In this document: in pieces, positions 34,060-47,715 of the stretch | How the letters are laid out: each line of letters opens with the position of its first letter | Numbering within the stretch: the first letter of the stretch is position 1 | Assembly: GCA_013368315.1 (NCBI GenBank) | Contig: JAACJM010000136.1 | Location: 124,001-188,000, forward strand | Source: Tetrapyrgos nigripes | Lineage: Eukaryota; Basidiomycota; Agaricomycetes; Agaricales; Campanellaceae | DNA: 64,000 nucleotides | Reading direction: 5' to 3' | Program-made: the position numbers and the translations under genes | The notes under the pieces: generated by a model | The model's input: the letters and a program-made list of their open reading frames with translations, nothing else | Database searches by the model: none | Told to the model about the DNA's origin: nothing

Positions 34060-37000
34060 TTACGCCCAAGTTTTCGGTCTTCGAAGAAAAGAGCTCGTAA
34101 GTATACACTGGGCCGAAATCGAGGGTAAATCATATACTCACCCGAAGAATTCACCCGGAGCCACGACCTTCATAGGAGTTCCAAGTCCATCTGCATTGGT
34201 AAAAGGAACCGTATTACCCCACCACTTCTGAATGTTGTTCAACCCAATCTCTCCATTCATAGGGAACTGCAAGCAGAAGAATATAATCACGACTGAAATG
34301 CCGACGCCAGAGTCAAGGGCCGCCGATAGGACATAGTTGTACTTCGTCCACCAGGAAAAGTGTCGTCTCCTGATTACATACTGGAAGACGAAACCAACAA
34401 TAGCCCAGGTAACGTAGTTCATAGCAGTAGCAGGAGGGATGAGGCCGGTTCCCGTGAAGATGACGGGGAAGCTGGGCAGAATGAATGTCGAGATGAATAT
34501 TCGGTGCGAAAAAGAGATATTTTAGGGCTTACTTTATATATCGGATGATACTATTGGGCCATTTCAGATGGACTAACCAGGCGAGCACTGGACAAATGAC
34601 TCCAATGAGGAAGAAAAAGGTCAAAGCTGCCGAAAGACATGGGACATGAATGATTGGCTTCAAATTCAAAGGCAAAGTGCTCACGGTAGTAGATTTGACC
34701 CTTGGAGAACTGTCGCTGAGGACCAATGACACCCCAGATGATGCTCGCTGTACCAAAAACTTCAGTGGAGGGACAGATAAAGCCATCTTTCTGGTCGCCA
34801 CTGCACATTCCGTCGATATTCGTGAACATCCAAGCTGAAAAAAGATGCATGAGGATTTCAAGGCTAGGTGAGGGTCAGTTGCATTTACCTTGCACGCCGA
34901 GCTGTGAGTGAAGTATCAGTATAGGGGCTAGATCAATATATGGTAATGGATCCCACTTGTACAGTCCCTGCTACAATCGAAGCTACCGTCTGGGCAAAAA
35001 ACATTGAGCGTGGGGGGATCTTCATGTAATGACCAAGCTTAAAGTCTGAAGTGAACTGCAGGGCTGATGGAGGGTGAATGTACATCTCGAGGTCAGATGT
35101 GAATAGGAGTAATTACCTTGAGTCATAGTAATATATCCCCAAGTTTTGAACAACATCATAGCGACTGGACGCCCAGGAAGAGCATACCTGCGATGTAGTA
35201 TTTTCAGATTCCAGCATTACGAGGAGAGCAAAACAAACTGACCCGATAATCAGTTCGGTGATGACGTTCAGACCCACTTGCTGGTTGGTTATCGCTTGGA
35301 TCATCCCAATTGGTATCATGTAGGCGAAGGAAATAACCAGAGCTAGTATGAAGAATTGACTGAAATCGGCGATCAATCCTCGACTCGAATAACTGAGCTT
35401 GAGAACAAGTAGCCAACTCACACCGGGAATTTGGTCTCCCATACCTCAATAGAGATACACCCGAAGACGAACATGCTCACTTAATGAAAGCATAGATAAG
35501 ATTTACGCTTTCTATGGCATGGGATCAGGAACTTACAGAAGATAATGACATACCACCATTCCGGTACTTGTGGGTAATGGGCCATGAGCCGGGCGTGAAT
35601 ATCTGGCTGTTCGTGCATAGAGCGCCTGGCTTGGCGCCAGATCTGCTTCCGGTAGAAGAGGCTATTCGATACCGTGAGTGCCGAAGACTCCAGTGCCAGT
35701 AAAAGAGAATGACATACAACGCATGCGTAAGAGTCGCAGTGATACTGGCAAACGACAAGCCATAGGACACAGCGAACGTAGCTGAAATGAATAGAGGGCT
35801 GTAATTCCTATACTGTGCCTCATTGAAAGTACCATCAGGATTCGTTATAAGAGTCACATTGTAAGTTGCTCCAGTGTTGTCATAAGACGTGCGTGAGGAA
35901 ATTCTGGCAAGGGACCAGATGAGATTGGGTCCAGGATGTGTGAAAACGACTCACGGCATGTACTTGCTATTCCAAGTGTTGGTGTACTACGTGCTTTGTG
36001 AGAAAAGCAACTAGAATAATGTGTAAACGGTATACGCACATAAAGCACGGGTACCAGTACCCCTGGAGATTGTCAGCATCGTTAGTATGGTAGTCACTTA
36101 TTGAACTAACGCACAGTAGAAAGCGATAAAACCGACAGCAACGTTAGCCTCAGCCCACCACGGGGTGGCGAGTGGGGAGCCAATATAAGCAATCTAAAAC
36201 ATGAGAAATTTAGACATAGGGCATAAGGTCCTTTGAAAGATATCGCTCACCTGAGCCCAGTCGAAAGTAATCAAGCTCATTCCCATTCCATGGAGATACC
36301 CTAGAAGGGTTCAGCGAGAGCAACGTATCCCTGAAACTCCATAACCACCAACTTACCAAACATTTGATTAACAGGAATATTATTTGGTGCGATCCAGCAA
36401 ACCTGGGTAGAAAAGAGAATCAGAAAAGAAGTAGGAAAAAAAATCCAGCGGACCCAGGAGAAGTAACTCAAGGCTTGGAATAAGTATCCGGGGAGGAAAT
36501 ACCAGGAGAAAGAACCCAGGAACGCGTAGAGGAAGAATCTCTCGCGGCTAAGACCTCCACGATTGCCAATACCGGCGTATGAAGTTGAGCTGCAGGGGAA
36601 CGTGGTTAGCGTCTTGGATTTATTTAGATGATATGGGCACCAACTGGAGCACGTTGAATAATGTAGCCGAAACAAGCTGAACGGGCCAGACTGTAAAAGT
36701 ATGGAGGACGTGAGCAAGCAGTCGCCAAGACTTTACAGAGTGTACACGACTTACTCATAGCCGGAGGCTGGACCAGGAAGCGTTTAGCAATTCCACCAAT
36801 GGAAAATCCAATGAGCTGAGTGGACATCACAACCATCCATTGGTCTAGAAGCGAGAAAAATCAGTTGCAACACACGACGAGAAATTTAGTGTTTACATGA
36901 AAAGTTGTAGGTCTGATTATAGTAAACTCGCTGGACAGCAATGAGATCGGTGGCATATGCACTCATAGCGCCCACAGAGGCCATGATGGTGACTAGAACC

Positions 37001-37714
37001 TGATAAAAAAGACCACATGTTAGGATTATCCCCCACTAGGAAAAAGGCGTACATGTTCTTTGATCGAGAAAGGCCCGGGATTCAAGGCGACACCACAGAC
37101 CGTGACGTTGGGGATGACTTTAGCCCAAGCACGTCCAATAGGGTAGGCCAATAACTGAGCGACAAGCTTCATGACAGCAAGACGTGAGCAATGAAAAGGG
37201 TGGCGTAAGGTCAAAGACGTACAGTCGTAAGGGTAACCGACGGAAAACGGAAGAAGAAGAATTGATTGAGGCCCTACACGTAAAGGTGTCAGAAGGAGCC
37301 GCGAAATGACCTCTTGAGAAACATACAGGAATCACAATCGCCCCTACTAATCCAATTACCCATGCACGGAATGTGGAACAGGGTATAGTTGGGTCGTCCG
37401 TGTTTGCCACCGCAGAACGAACCTCGGGATAAGGCGAGTCATCCTCTGGAGGTATCTCAGTCAAAGGAAAGCCGGACAACAAGTATCCACAGGACATACC
37501 CAAAACTCCTTCGAGAGCATCTGTCTGGTCGATGTTTGGATCATCGAAATCAGGCTCCACTGCTTCAAGCTGCTCATCTACGAAAGCATATGGCCATGAG
37601 TACTCCGAGTCATCGACAGTGGCACCACCGGAAGGAGAACGTACTCTTCAGTCCAGTTTTCTCAACAGAGTGGATGTCGCTTGCACTACGTTTATCGTCT
37701 GCGAGATACGACAT
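34060..37714 (-). CDS. OPT-family oligopeptide transporter
   Basis: A many-exon gene encoding a polytopic protein of about 800 residues. The start is uncertain: MSYLADDKR at 37714 joins by a 44-bp intron to RSPSGGATVDDSEYSWP; a later Met is at 37560. Landmarks in order: GFPLTEIPPEDDSPYPEVRS, VNP-type loop VALNPGPFSIKEHV, QWMVVMSTQLIGFSIGG, NRGGLSRERFFLYAF, FLPGYLFQALSYFSWVCWIA with PNNIPVNQMFG, SDFKLGHYMKIPPRSMFFAQ and DQKDGFICPSTEVFGTASI, then IQKWWGNTVPF and GTPMKVVAPGEFF. The last exon is only 19 nt (34078-34060) and supplies the final PKTWA. These are signatures of fungal small-oligopeptide transporters (PF03169), which import tetra/pentapeptides or glutathione with protons at the plasma membrane. 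Confidence 0.88.
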
Positions 37715-40060
37715 AGTGGAGGAGGAGAGGTGGGAAACTCTGAGGTATCGGAAGACGGACGACCTTTTTCTTCTTGTATCCGTTATCCGGTGGCGAGGTC
37801 ACACAGAGATAAGGTCTGCTCCGCTCGTGTAATACCTACGTCTCACAATGGACAGACACCACCCACGTACAAATTTCGGCTTGCTAAATTTACCACTAAA
37901 GGGTGAGCAGTTCTAAAAATTTCCATGGTTGGGAGGTGTACAAATGCCGTACCTTTGGATCCATCCGGAAGGATTTGGACACCCCAAGGAACCATACTTG
38001 ATTCAAGAAGTCATTCAACTGGTAAGTTGTACCTTGAAGATTGAATGCGGGCTCTTGGCTTTCAAGTGAGGCATGTTTCCCAACTGGACTATGCCGTCTC
38101 AAGAGTCTGATCAGAACCCAAACCGACAGAACTTTACACGCCATTCCAAGCCATATGTTGAGGAACAGAGAAGTTAGCATCGTGACCGCGGCCTCCTGAA
38201 ATCGACAATGCGATTGCTTGCCGTAAATAGCATAGAAACATGCATTAGAACTCAGCTATTACTGTACATATTCCGACAGCAGCCCATGCCAGTTTGCAAT
38301 ATCACGCCAAGGAAGTGAAGGCTAGCTTTCATCATGCTAAAATACAGGGACATATTGGGGACATAAAAAGGATTAGAAATTGAGGTCAGTGGAACGCCAG
38401 AACATGATAAGAGAAAACAGCTACGTAGCCGTAAATCAAGGATAACCCAAACTGTCATTCCAAGGTCGACGCTCGAAGCCTCATATAGATACTATATTCG
38501 GGTTTATATTTAGAAGATCCCCGGACGGCCCCAAGAAAGAAGAGAAAGACATACACGAACACGAAATCATATACATATGGCCTGTATGCTGAGCTGAAAT
38601 TTGGGACACACGGAGACAGCGCTGAGGAAGTATCAGGGACAAGCAACTTGACGATAGAGAGCTTCACGTCGATAAGAAAGCCACGCTGGCACACGACAAT
38701 CTGGCAGGCACTATAGTATCGCCGATTCTAAACGTGGGCAAACGTAGGCCAGATATGGTATCACTGGGGGGAGATAGAGCAGGTAAGCCCTTGCCAAGAT
38801 GCGTGGAGGAAGATGATGGAAGTTGAAAGGTGATTGGGCTCCTTACAGGATTTGGTGTGTTATTTCCTGACATTTCCCACAGATACAGTCTTCCATATAT
38901 AGTTATAGATATTCGGAATAGTCCGCTGCGCCGATAAGCCGATGAATTGCAACGTAATACGTCACTGATCCAGCGTAAAATCGGTACCTCAACGCCGAAC
39001 GGTCTCTTCTCCCACTCCCTCCAACCACAATCTTGCAACTCCCAAACAAGTCTACTTAGCTTGAGTGTATTTCTCCCACTGACGACATCACCATACTTTT
39101 ACGACACCGACTTGACACCGACACTGTTTTCGTATGGCCTCGCGAAAACTATGCTATCTAATGCTTTTCACCTCGCTTCGTGTTCCTTCTACATCGGTTA
39201 ATTGTCTCTAAGTCTTCCTCTCGCAAGCGGCAACTAACACACAACGGGTAGTTACTACTCTGTCAAGTTCAACCCTCTGTCTCTGCCAGAAACAGTTCAA
39301 ATGAGACCACTAGCATGATGCCACTCAGCAACCATAACGACTGGTGTCTGAACTCCTCGTGTGCAAAGTGACAGGAATTCATACATGATGCATCCACATA
39401 AGTATGTCATATCTGGAGTCCCTAAGCACTCACAGAGTACCGTGTACATACCCCAATTAATCAAATTTCCTATATGTGAGCTGCCACTCGGTCAGTAGAG
39501 TATACTAATGCGCCACCATGGGCTTTCTGAGTTCTCTCTCAATGGGAAAATTCTCAGAAGGTTCGGCCTTCGCCGCTCCCCTTCATGTATCCGGCATCGT
39601 TTACCTTTCCTCGTTGGAAGTGGCCGGCCCCGGGACCTGATGATGTACTTAGGTAGTCATTAGCATGCCTTCTGGAACTCCAGTGTACCAGTACTTGGTC
39701 CTAGCCCGGGTAATACACTCCTCATCTGCGCATGGTGGTTAAATGTGAATGATCCCTAATCGCCTTCTATTTTAATAAAGACGTGTACAACTAAGACACA
39801 GCAAATAGACCTATATCATTACGTAGGATAATAATTGGTATCAGAAACCACCGTCAATCTAAGTGGTTAAGAAGATAAATGCACAAGGCAAAAGCTCGGA
39901 GAGTATACACCTACACAGCCAATAAAGTAAGATAGAATATGTGACGTACCCTAAAAGTTAAAACTACAAATAAAAAACCCATGATACAGCATAGCGAGAT
40001 TCATCAACATGCAAACCTAAACATAGGAAGCAGTCCTTATGCAGAAAACGTTCTAAACCT
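37715..40060. other. intergenic interval with weak unassigned open frames
   Basis: On the minus strand there are open segments near 38880-38665 (MSGNNTPNPVRSPITFQLPS), 38694-38455 (RGFLIDVKLSIVKLLVPD and a hydrophobic VYDFVFVYVFLFFLG) and 38180-37896. They could be exons of one membrane protein gene, but I could not connect them and recognise none. From 39200 to 40060 I see nothing. Confidence 0.25.
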
Positions 40061-43000
40061 TCACCAGTGTTGGCGATGCCGCCCTCCCCTTGGCCTTGGG
40101 CTCGATGGACGAGGTTGACTTCTAGGATCGTCATTACGAGAACGTCGATCATAATAATCATCATCCCTGTCTCTGAAGGAGTCAGACCTGCTATACCCAT
40201 TGGAGGGACCTGATGGGGGAGGAGGCAAGCGCTGGCTATATCCGTGTGAAGACGAAGAAGAATAACCACTGACAGTGGAGGTGCGTGTAGGAGGGGGCGA
40301 GAATTGGCGATTATCATGAGAAGACGATGTATAAGCTGAATTGGAGTGGGGACGAGGCGGTGAACGCTGATTATTATGATGGGACCGCAACGACCTAGGA
40401 GCTGAAGGTATGGTTATAGGCTTTTGGGGTAGACCGGCATTTGACGGAGCTACGACGGGCAGGGAAGGTTGGTAATGAGTTAGAGTGTTCGCGGGAGGAG
40501 GGTTTAGTGAAGGTGACGGGCCTATAGGTATGATTATAGGCTTTAGGGGTAGAGTGGCCTTTGGCGGAGCTACAGATGTCGAGGTATCGACGGGCGGGGA
40601 AGGTTGGTAGTGAGTTGGAGTGTTCTCGGGAGGAGGTACCAAATGGACTACTGGGTCTGGTGAAGGAGACGGGTACAATGAATCGGGGTTAGGAATATTC
40701 CCATTGCTATGCCCATGGGCTGTTATTCCACTGTTAGGTTGCGTCTGTAGAAATGGAGAAGGCGTCTGCATGGCTTGATATGTCTGATTTGAGTTTTGCA
40801 GTACAGTCTGTTGACCATTGAGGGCCTGCTGCGCCTCACGAATGGGCGCAAGACGATCTCTGGTAGACGATGATTGCCTACCAGCATTACCAAGTTGAGG
40901 AGCAATCGGGGATTGCTGGCGCTGATGTTGAGACTGATCATCGGCTGGTATGGGTATCAATCGGGGGTCTCGGGATTGTGGTTGACTAGCAGACCCAGGG
41001 TATGGCGCTGGCGGCATCGGATAGGTAAATGTACCATAAGCTGGATACACAGAAGGCGGGTGTTGGACAGGAGCAGGACCAGAAGGACTCCCAGTAGCTA
41101 CGGGTACACCATGGTGAGGATATGCTGCAGGAACTGAAATCATGCCCTGGGATAACCCAGGAGGCACCATCTGCGCATTCCAAGGCTGCTGGTCGTGATA
41201 TTGTTGACCAGCTGACGGTATCCCACTTCCCTGTCCGAATTGACCTTCACCAGGTTGAGGAGTATTCAAATCACCCGACCGTCTCCGGCTCACCGACGGC
41301 GGTAAAACATCATCCACCGGGCTCGTCGCGTCGTGCATCTCGACATCCCCGTCATGTAGTAGTCGAGAAACGGATTTCGTTCGTGAGGGCTGCTTGTTCC
41401 CCAACCTCCCATCACCAATGTTACCACTCTCCACCTGCTTCCCTTTCCCAGCCGAACCCCTCACTACCCGGGTACGTCTAGCAACTTGAGGAGCACCATC
41501 TGCTTCATCTCCATTCCCATCACTGATATCCTCGGGAAAAGAAGGTTTCTTCGTCGCGCGACGATTCTTCCCAGCGACCGCAGACGCAGAGTCTGAAGAG
41601 GGTGCAGTGGTAGGAGCGGCAGAGGCCGATGACGCTGCAATATTCGCAGTCCTCGACGAGCTCGGATGCTTCGTCCGCTGTTTAGCAGCTGGAAGGACCT
41701 CCTTCACTGTAGGCGTCTTCTCCTTCTTCACAACTGGGGAAGAGATGGAACGTGTAGGATGACTCGAAGACACTGACGTGATGGGCTTAGTCTTCTCGAT
41801 CTTGAGGCTCAAATATTTGCTAGAGGTAGTAGAGCTCGCATCAGATGGAGACGCTACCGCCACTTTCTTAGAAGAAGAGACTTCGGTCTCTCCACGCTTT
41901 CGCTTGCCAATACTGGTCCTCGGCTGGCCCTCGTTCACCGGAGCATTTCTGGCAGAGGCTGAAACAGCTGTAGACGTGGAAGAGAGTCGTGAGGAGAAAG
42001 ATGAGGTCGATAGAGCAGGTGCTGGCTGAGATGTAAAACAACGGCCAGCACCTTGGCTGATGCCGTCACTGACGGTCTCATTCCCGTAAAGAGCTTGCAG
42101 TTGCCTGAAGTACTCTTCGGGGATAACGGGCACAATCCTCCTCTTCTTCGAGCCTGATTTGGCAGATGGTGGAACTTTGATAGGCGGCAAGGTTCTGCTC
42201 CTCTGGTCGTCATCCTCGTCGTCGGCATCCTCTTCCTCGCTCTGACCCGCTTCGCCAGGAACAACTTTCCCGGTAGCAACTTTGAGTGCGTAAACCGACG
42301 TCTCCCAGTGATACAACGTGTAGAGAGCACACTTGTTCCCCTTCCCATCACCAGGAATCTCCTCGTTGTACCCTCCTGCAGGCGTTCTTGACATATTCGT
42401 ATAGTAGCTGAAAATGAGCTCGAGTGCGTCTTTGTACACTTTAGCATTGAAGCGAGTACTATCACTGTCGTCCTTCTTTGAGCCGTCCCGTATTTTTCTC
42501 CTCAGCATCCCAATCCCTTGCGCTAGCATCATCATCGACCATTCCTGCTCCTCCGACGGCGATGACCCAGACACTGCTGCCATTCGCGTTTTGGACAACC
42601 TATGCACCAGGAATGCCCCCATGATAAAGTCCCACGAGGTCAGGCCCGGGTCCTTTGACTTGGCCGTCTTGGACGTAGTCCTCCTCCCTGGCTTCTTCTT
42701 TGACGGGGTCGTAAACGCAGCAGGATGGTATTCCTCGTGTCTAGCGATGAAGATCATGATCCTGATGCTAATCCACATGTCCAGCTCAACTTCAGGGGGA
42801 ACGTCACCGTCAGGATTCTGTAACCATTCCTCGATTTTCTGCACACTCGGTTCTTGGGGATGTTTATTGGTTTTCTTCCTCGTCGATTTAGGCGCGCTCG
42901 TCCCTGATGCTGTGGCCCGACCAGAGCTTCTGGTCTCCTTGCCCATGCTGGTACTAGACCCGGGGAAGTCATCAAGGTTGTTCTTGAAATCCTCGTATAT

Positions 43001-44346
43001 CATGAAAAGGATGGATGCGACGCTTTGGAAGCCTTTTCCACGCGAGGACTCCCATACAATATGAGTATCAAAGCCTTCTTCCGAGAGGACCAGGTTGGTA
43101 ATACGACGGACTAGGTCAGCCCGAGGACCGTTGATGGCATGCATGCGCTCAGCTGGAGTGAGGGCCATGCCGTTTTGGACCCGCTGGATGACGACGACAC
43201 CACAGGATTGGCAAAAAGGAAGGAGGAAGACAAGAAGAGGCATAAACTTGGTCAACAGGAAAGAACATTGAAAGGGAAGCAAACACGCACTTGGAAAATT
43301 TCCCGTTCCTGTTCTCTTGTAATGGAGTAGTACTCGGCCACTACCATGCCCGCGCCTTTAAACTTCTTCTTCATGTTCTCTGACATCACCTTTCGGCCTG
43401 CTTTGCCTTGAGGATTACAGTACCAATATTTGACCCCCGAACGCCTGGGAGTGGAAAACAAGAACGCATGAGGGACTGAGGAGGAAGACGATGGATATAT
43501 GAAGGCTTACGAGTCCTTGACTTGACAAACCACAGCGAATTAATGTAAGGTTTGAAAAGGAGAAAGCACAAGACGTACACGGTATCTGGTTGAGTCGAAA
43601 TGAAATGAAAGAGATCAGCGATATAATGGCGAGGAAGAATGCTGGTCAGACCTCTCCGTCCATGAACCTTAAAGCAGATCATGAGGAAGGGATAAGAACG
43701 GGAGAAGGAAGTCTACTGACCTTTTGATAGATGACAGCCTTTGTTTTCCATCAATGCACGTTTTCTGATCGTTGGATGGATCCACAGCTGCCGTTGACTG
43801 ATCAGCGGTGACGCAAAGTAAAGGTCATGTACACATACCAAACAAGACAGGCGGAACGAAGAAATTGTGATAGAGACTGTCTAGCAAATGGATTTGCTTC
43901 GCGTCTGTCCACACAACCTCTGCAAGAAAGGATTAGAACCGAGCAGCTACCATTCTGGGCCGGCAGATACCTCGTTGATAGTCAGGTTCAAGATTGATAG
44001 TTTCTCCGCATATCTCATCTACGCGTGAAAGAAGTAAGTCCGCAGCTAAACTTTTCATGGAAGACGACGCACTGTACAAGGCCTCCGCAGTCAGAGTGCG
44101 CGAGTTGGGAGCCCGATCCATATAACGCTGTATGTTTTCTTCCTTTCCGGATTTGGGTTTGACGACTCGTTTCGTCGTCGAGCCTGAGTTTGTTCCAGTC
44201 TTCTTTTGCGTGTTAGCCGAGGGCTTGAGTGCGGGAACATGCTGAGCAGCAGCAGGAGGTGGTGGAGGTAGCGGAGAGGGTTGAAGCTGATCTTCATCGT
44301 CATCTGAAAGAGATGTGAGCTCGGAATCCGAGTCTGACGGACTCAT
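40061..44346 (-). CDS. DUF262 (GmrSD N-domain-like) protein with long disordered tail
   Basis: Eight exons keep phase: 44346-43971, 43919-43839, 43787-43721, 43667-43652, 43585-43579, 43520-43511, 43444-43291 and 43183-40061, giving 1277 residues. Three are microexons of 16, 7 and 10 nt. The N-terminus is acidic (MSPSDSDSELTSLSDDDED), then Pro-rich. The DUF262 domain spans roughly residues 100-270: INLEPDYQRE, VVWTDAKQIHLLDSLYHNFF, TCIDGKQRLSSIKRFMDGEI, a KYWY segment and EREIFQRVQNGMALTPAERM. DUF262 is the ParB-like nuclease/NTPase module of bacterial GmrSD restriction enzymes; fungal members are uncharacterised. An alpha-helical region follows (to about residue 540), then some 700 residues rich in Ser, Pro, Gln and Arg ending RPRGGRHRQHW. 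The tail suggests nuclear or RNA-associated function, but that is inference. Confidence 0.82.
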
Positions 44347-45201
44347 TGCTGGACGAAAAGGAGGGGAAGACGACGGGAGGGGGAAAGAGGTTGGTCAGTC
44401 CCGTGACTCACCTCATTGAGCCAAAAAAACGCGTTCGCATCCTCTTGTCTCGTACCACGACTCCCCACAGCGCTTTTAAACCTCCAGAGTCCTTTGTCTT
44501 TGTCCTCGCGCTTGGAATGAATAGAAAAGGTAGGGTTCTCCTTTTGGCATCATTCTGTTACATAGCCGATAGTTCACGCGGATCACTTCCTTACAGGAAC
44601 AGTACTCCCACTAGTATATGTTGAATAGAAACAAAAAGACACTTTGTATCCTTATTTCAGAATGATGGCGAGAATCCATAGGCTCTGTTTGTCTTCTCTT
44701 CTCGTCGCTCGATGCGCTCAGAGCCTCGGAACCTCTCACTGGAACCATCTTCGTCATGACAACAACATGACAATCTCCTAGATCTTTCGAGAATGATCAG
44801 GGGTAAGACGTTACAGGTACACTTCGTTATTCTGGTCATTCATGGACATTTTCTGTCATTCATGCGGATGTGTCAACACATTTGTCTTCGTCACTCGATC
44901 GACGGTAAAACACTTGCTACACTCTCGGATGGCTTTTAGGTCCAAACGAGAGTCACCTCTTACTGTATTAGCTTGAACTGGATACATCGAGATGGTGCAC
45001 CCTATATTTATTAGGTTAGGTTTAGTTACTATGAACATTAAGAGAATAGTCCATTCGATAAAGGAAAGCGCTGGAAAATGATGTATATGAAATGAGGGGA
45101 CATCAAATAAAAGAGCGAGCATGATGAATATCCATAGAAACATCAAACAAAGTCAAGTCGGTGAGTAGGAATTCGAAAGTCCCGAAGAAAATCCTTCAAA
45201 A
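44347..45201. other. intergenic interval
   Basis: 5' flank of the DUF262 gene and 3' flank of the peroxidase gene. I see no gene, repeat or motif of note. Confidence 0.4.
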
Positions 45202-47234
45202 CTAAGCCCATGGTTGCTAAATAACGAAAGTCTTCAATATCAGCGACTCGGACGAGGTAAGCCAAGGACACAGTAAACATTTACTTACACACTGCTTACT
45301 ACCAATATCACCAGTCTTCCTAAACTCATCCACAACCTCGTCATCTCCTTCCCCGCTAATCACATCAAATGTCGATAAAAGACCACCAAGTGGAACGCCA
45401 TACGTAGCCTTGAAAAGCGTGAACCCAACCGGCTTCGCGACTCCGAGTCCCGTCCACTGCTCCATCTGGACAGTCTGCTTGATCAACTCATCGACGATGA
45501 ACCCTTGCCTCTGTTGCTTGATAATGACCTCGAAGCGTACAGGTTTATCAGCACGTTCGTCGCGAACGGCAGCTACGATAGTCATGTTGCGTTTACTGGT
45601 GTCTCCTTGGAAATCGTCTCCGGTTATGCAGGATTGGGGTTCCAAAAAGATGACTTGGTCTTGGAGAGGAAATCCACCAGAGCCATTGTTATCGTAAGTT
45701 TCGGGATCGGAAGAAGCGGAGGTTTTTAACGTGACGTTGAACTTGGAAATAGATGTCGAGGCGGGGATGGATGCGTTGAATTCGAAGAACTAGTATAGAA
45801 AAGTCAGTAACATCCATGATAACTGCAATGGTAAATGACCGACGTTCCTTGAAGCTTTCAACCGAATTACCACCGAAACCACCTTGGAATGTTGCAGGCC
45901 TGGTTTGAATTGTACAACCATCGCATGCGGTTCTGTTTCTGTCGGCATAAGGCATACTGACGACCCAATTTTCCAACCCAGCGCTATTCTTATCCTTCAA
46001 AAGGACTCGGATGGAACCTGTGAAAGTGATGTTGCCTGGAATATCGCAGAAAGAAGAATCAATGAGGATAGTTGACGAAAAGGAAAAGTTCGGAAACGAA
46101 CCACTTGGTGTCAATCCGATCTTGGGATTGTTGGGTTTGATAGGATAAGGTGTGATGGGATCGCTGAGTTTCACGGAGGATGGAACAGTGTCCATCATGC
46201 GCTCGAAAACGTGGCCACACATGGAGCTGAACGCTTTTGGATCTTGAAGGTAGTTCATCGTGATGTTGCTGTCCGCGACTGCGATGTAAGGGAAAAAGAG
46301 TTCAGAACAATGTCTAGGCTTGTGAATATGACTGAAGATACGCACGGAACACACGCTTGTCCGAATTGGTCGCCTCGGGTCCTACTACGAGCGGATTGGA
46401 CGTGTTGCCATGGATATATTCGACGACAAGCGCATTGTCGAATTGAGCTTTGGTACTATCGAAGGGCAAAAGGTCGGTTTCGTTTTGACGGCCTGGACCC
46501 GCGATTTCGGGAAAATCATTCCCATGGACGACACCTAATATGAAGGACATAATCATGAGCTCTCAAAGAGGGACGACAGGAAGAGCTTACCGAGAGTGTG
46601 CCCACATGCAACCTATCGAGTTTCTTATCAGAACAGAGAAAGGATTCTGAAGTGAAAAAAAAAAACGTACTGAAGCAATCATCTCCGTAACATTGAACCC
46701 AGCAGTGGCAAATCTCTCTTTCATCGTCTCTGTAGAGTGTGTCGGCCCCGGTACTCCAGACGGCCCAGCCTCAGTCGCATCTATCCTACCAGCTCTAACT
46801 TGCACAAGAGGACCACCACAAACTCCCAAAACGGTATACGTTCCCAAAGCAGTCAAATCCGCCATAGAAATCTTGCGTGAAAAGAGACTACTCAAGAACC
46901 CATAGGTGACGTTGAAAGCCGCAGTACCTTTATTTTCCGGTCTATCCATTTCGTATAAGAGTGAAGCATCGAGGCCTCCGGTACCTGCGCTGATGTCGGC
47001 GGTGATCATGTCGTGGAAGAGAGTCCGGATCCAGGATGCTGAGCCTTGAAGGTTGGAATTTCCACCGGAATTGAAGGAGCAGGGATTGACACCGTCAACG
47101 ATACCACGACGCGCATATCCGGTTTGAAGGTACATAATATCCTCGAATTCATCGTAGGGCGAGGGCCAAGTGAGGTCGGCAGCCTTTGTGAGGAGAGGGA
47201 CAGTAGCAATAGCGGAAACCAGCCATGACTTCAT
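45202..47234 (-). CDS. secreted heme peroxidase (plant-type superfamily)
   Basis: A signal peptide (MKSWLVSAIATVPLLTKA) starts at 47234; an upstream in-frame Met at 47381 would spoil it. Exons: 47234-46671, 46612-46591, 46534-46346, 46278-46102, 46035-45844, about 45789-45289, and 45216-45202. The distal heme site is SWIRTLFHDM and the proximal site VACGHTLG, the latter encoded by the 22-nt second exon. RIDATEAGPSGVPGPTHSTE and NPLVVGPEATNSDKRVF fit an extracellular basidiomycete peroxidase group in PF00141. The C-terminal 250 residues are beta-rich-looking with many Asn-X-Thr sites. The junction between exons 5 and 6 does not close with a standard donor while keeping FFEFNASIPASTS in frame, so that site (45844 region) is uncertain. 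Substrate unknown; it lacks obvious Mn or ligninase signatures that I can see. Confidence 0.82.
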
Positions 47235-47715
47235 TAGGAGTGAAATGTGCGGAAGAGAACGAGGAGGAGGAAAAGAAAGGGAAAGAGAACGAGGACGGAG
47301 GAAGGGAAGAAAGGGCTGAGTTTGCCTTTCAAACTCTTTATTCAAACTCTTTAAATAAGTATAAGCTTTGAACAATTTCAAATTGCCTTTTAAGGATGGA
47401 TCTTCCTTTTTGAGAAAATCATTTGTTCGTGTTTCTTTACCGCTACTCGCTAGTATGGAAGCCGGAGCGAAGCGACGGCCACCTCACTTGTATGTAATAA
47501 ATATTAGATAGCCGAGACACTCCGCAGAAATGCGGTGGTCAACTACAATATTGTGGTGACGGACCGTCGAAACTGAGGACAAATTCGAGTGTTTCGCAAT
47601 AGGCGACATTACTACAGTATATGTAAGGTAACCAATGTCTTTCTAGTATTACTCCAGTTGAAACATCTTGGAAACATCCGTCAATATCATACAAGTCATC
47701 GTAGAGTAGTCCAGC
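47235..47715. other. intergenic interval
   Basis: 5' flank of the peroxidase gene and 3' flank of the next minus-strand gene. A direct repeat AACTCTTTA-TTCAAACTCTTTA lies at 47332-47352. I see no gene. Confidence 0.4.

Noticed and set aside
42414..43064. Plus-strand open frame of 216 codons
   Set aside because: Antisense of the long DUF262-gene exon; no recognisable content.
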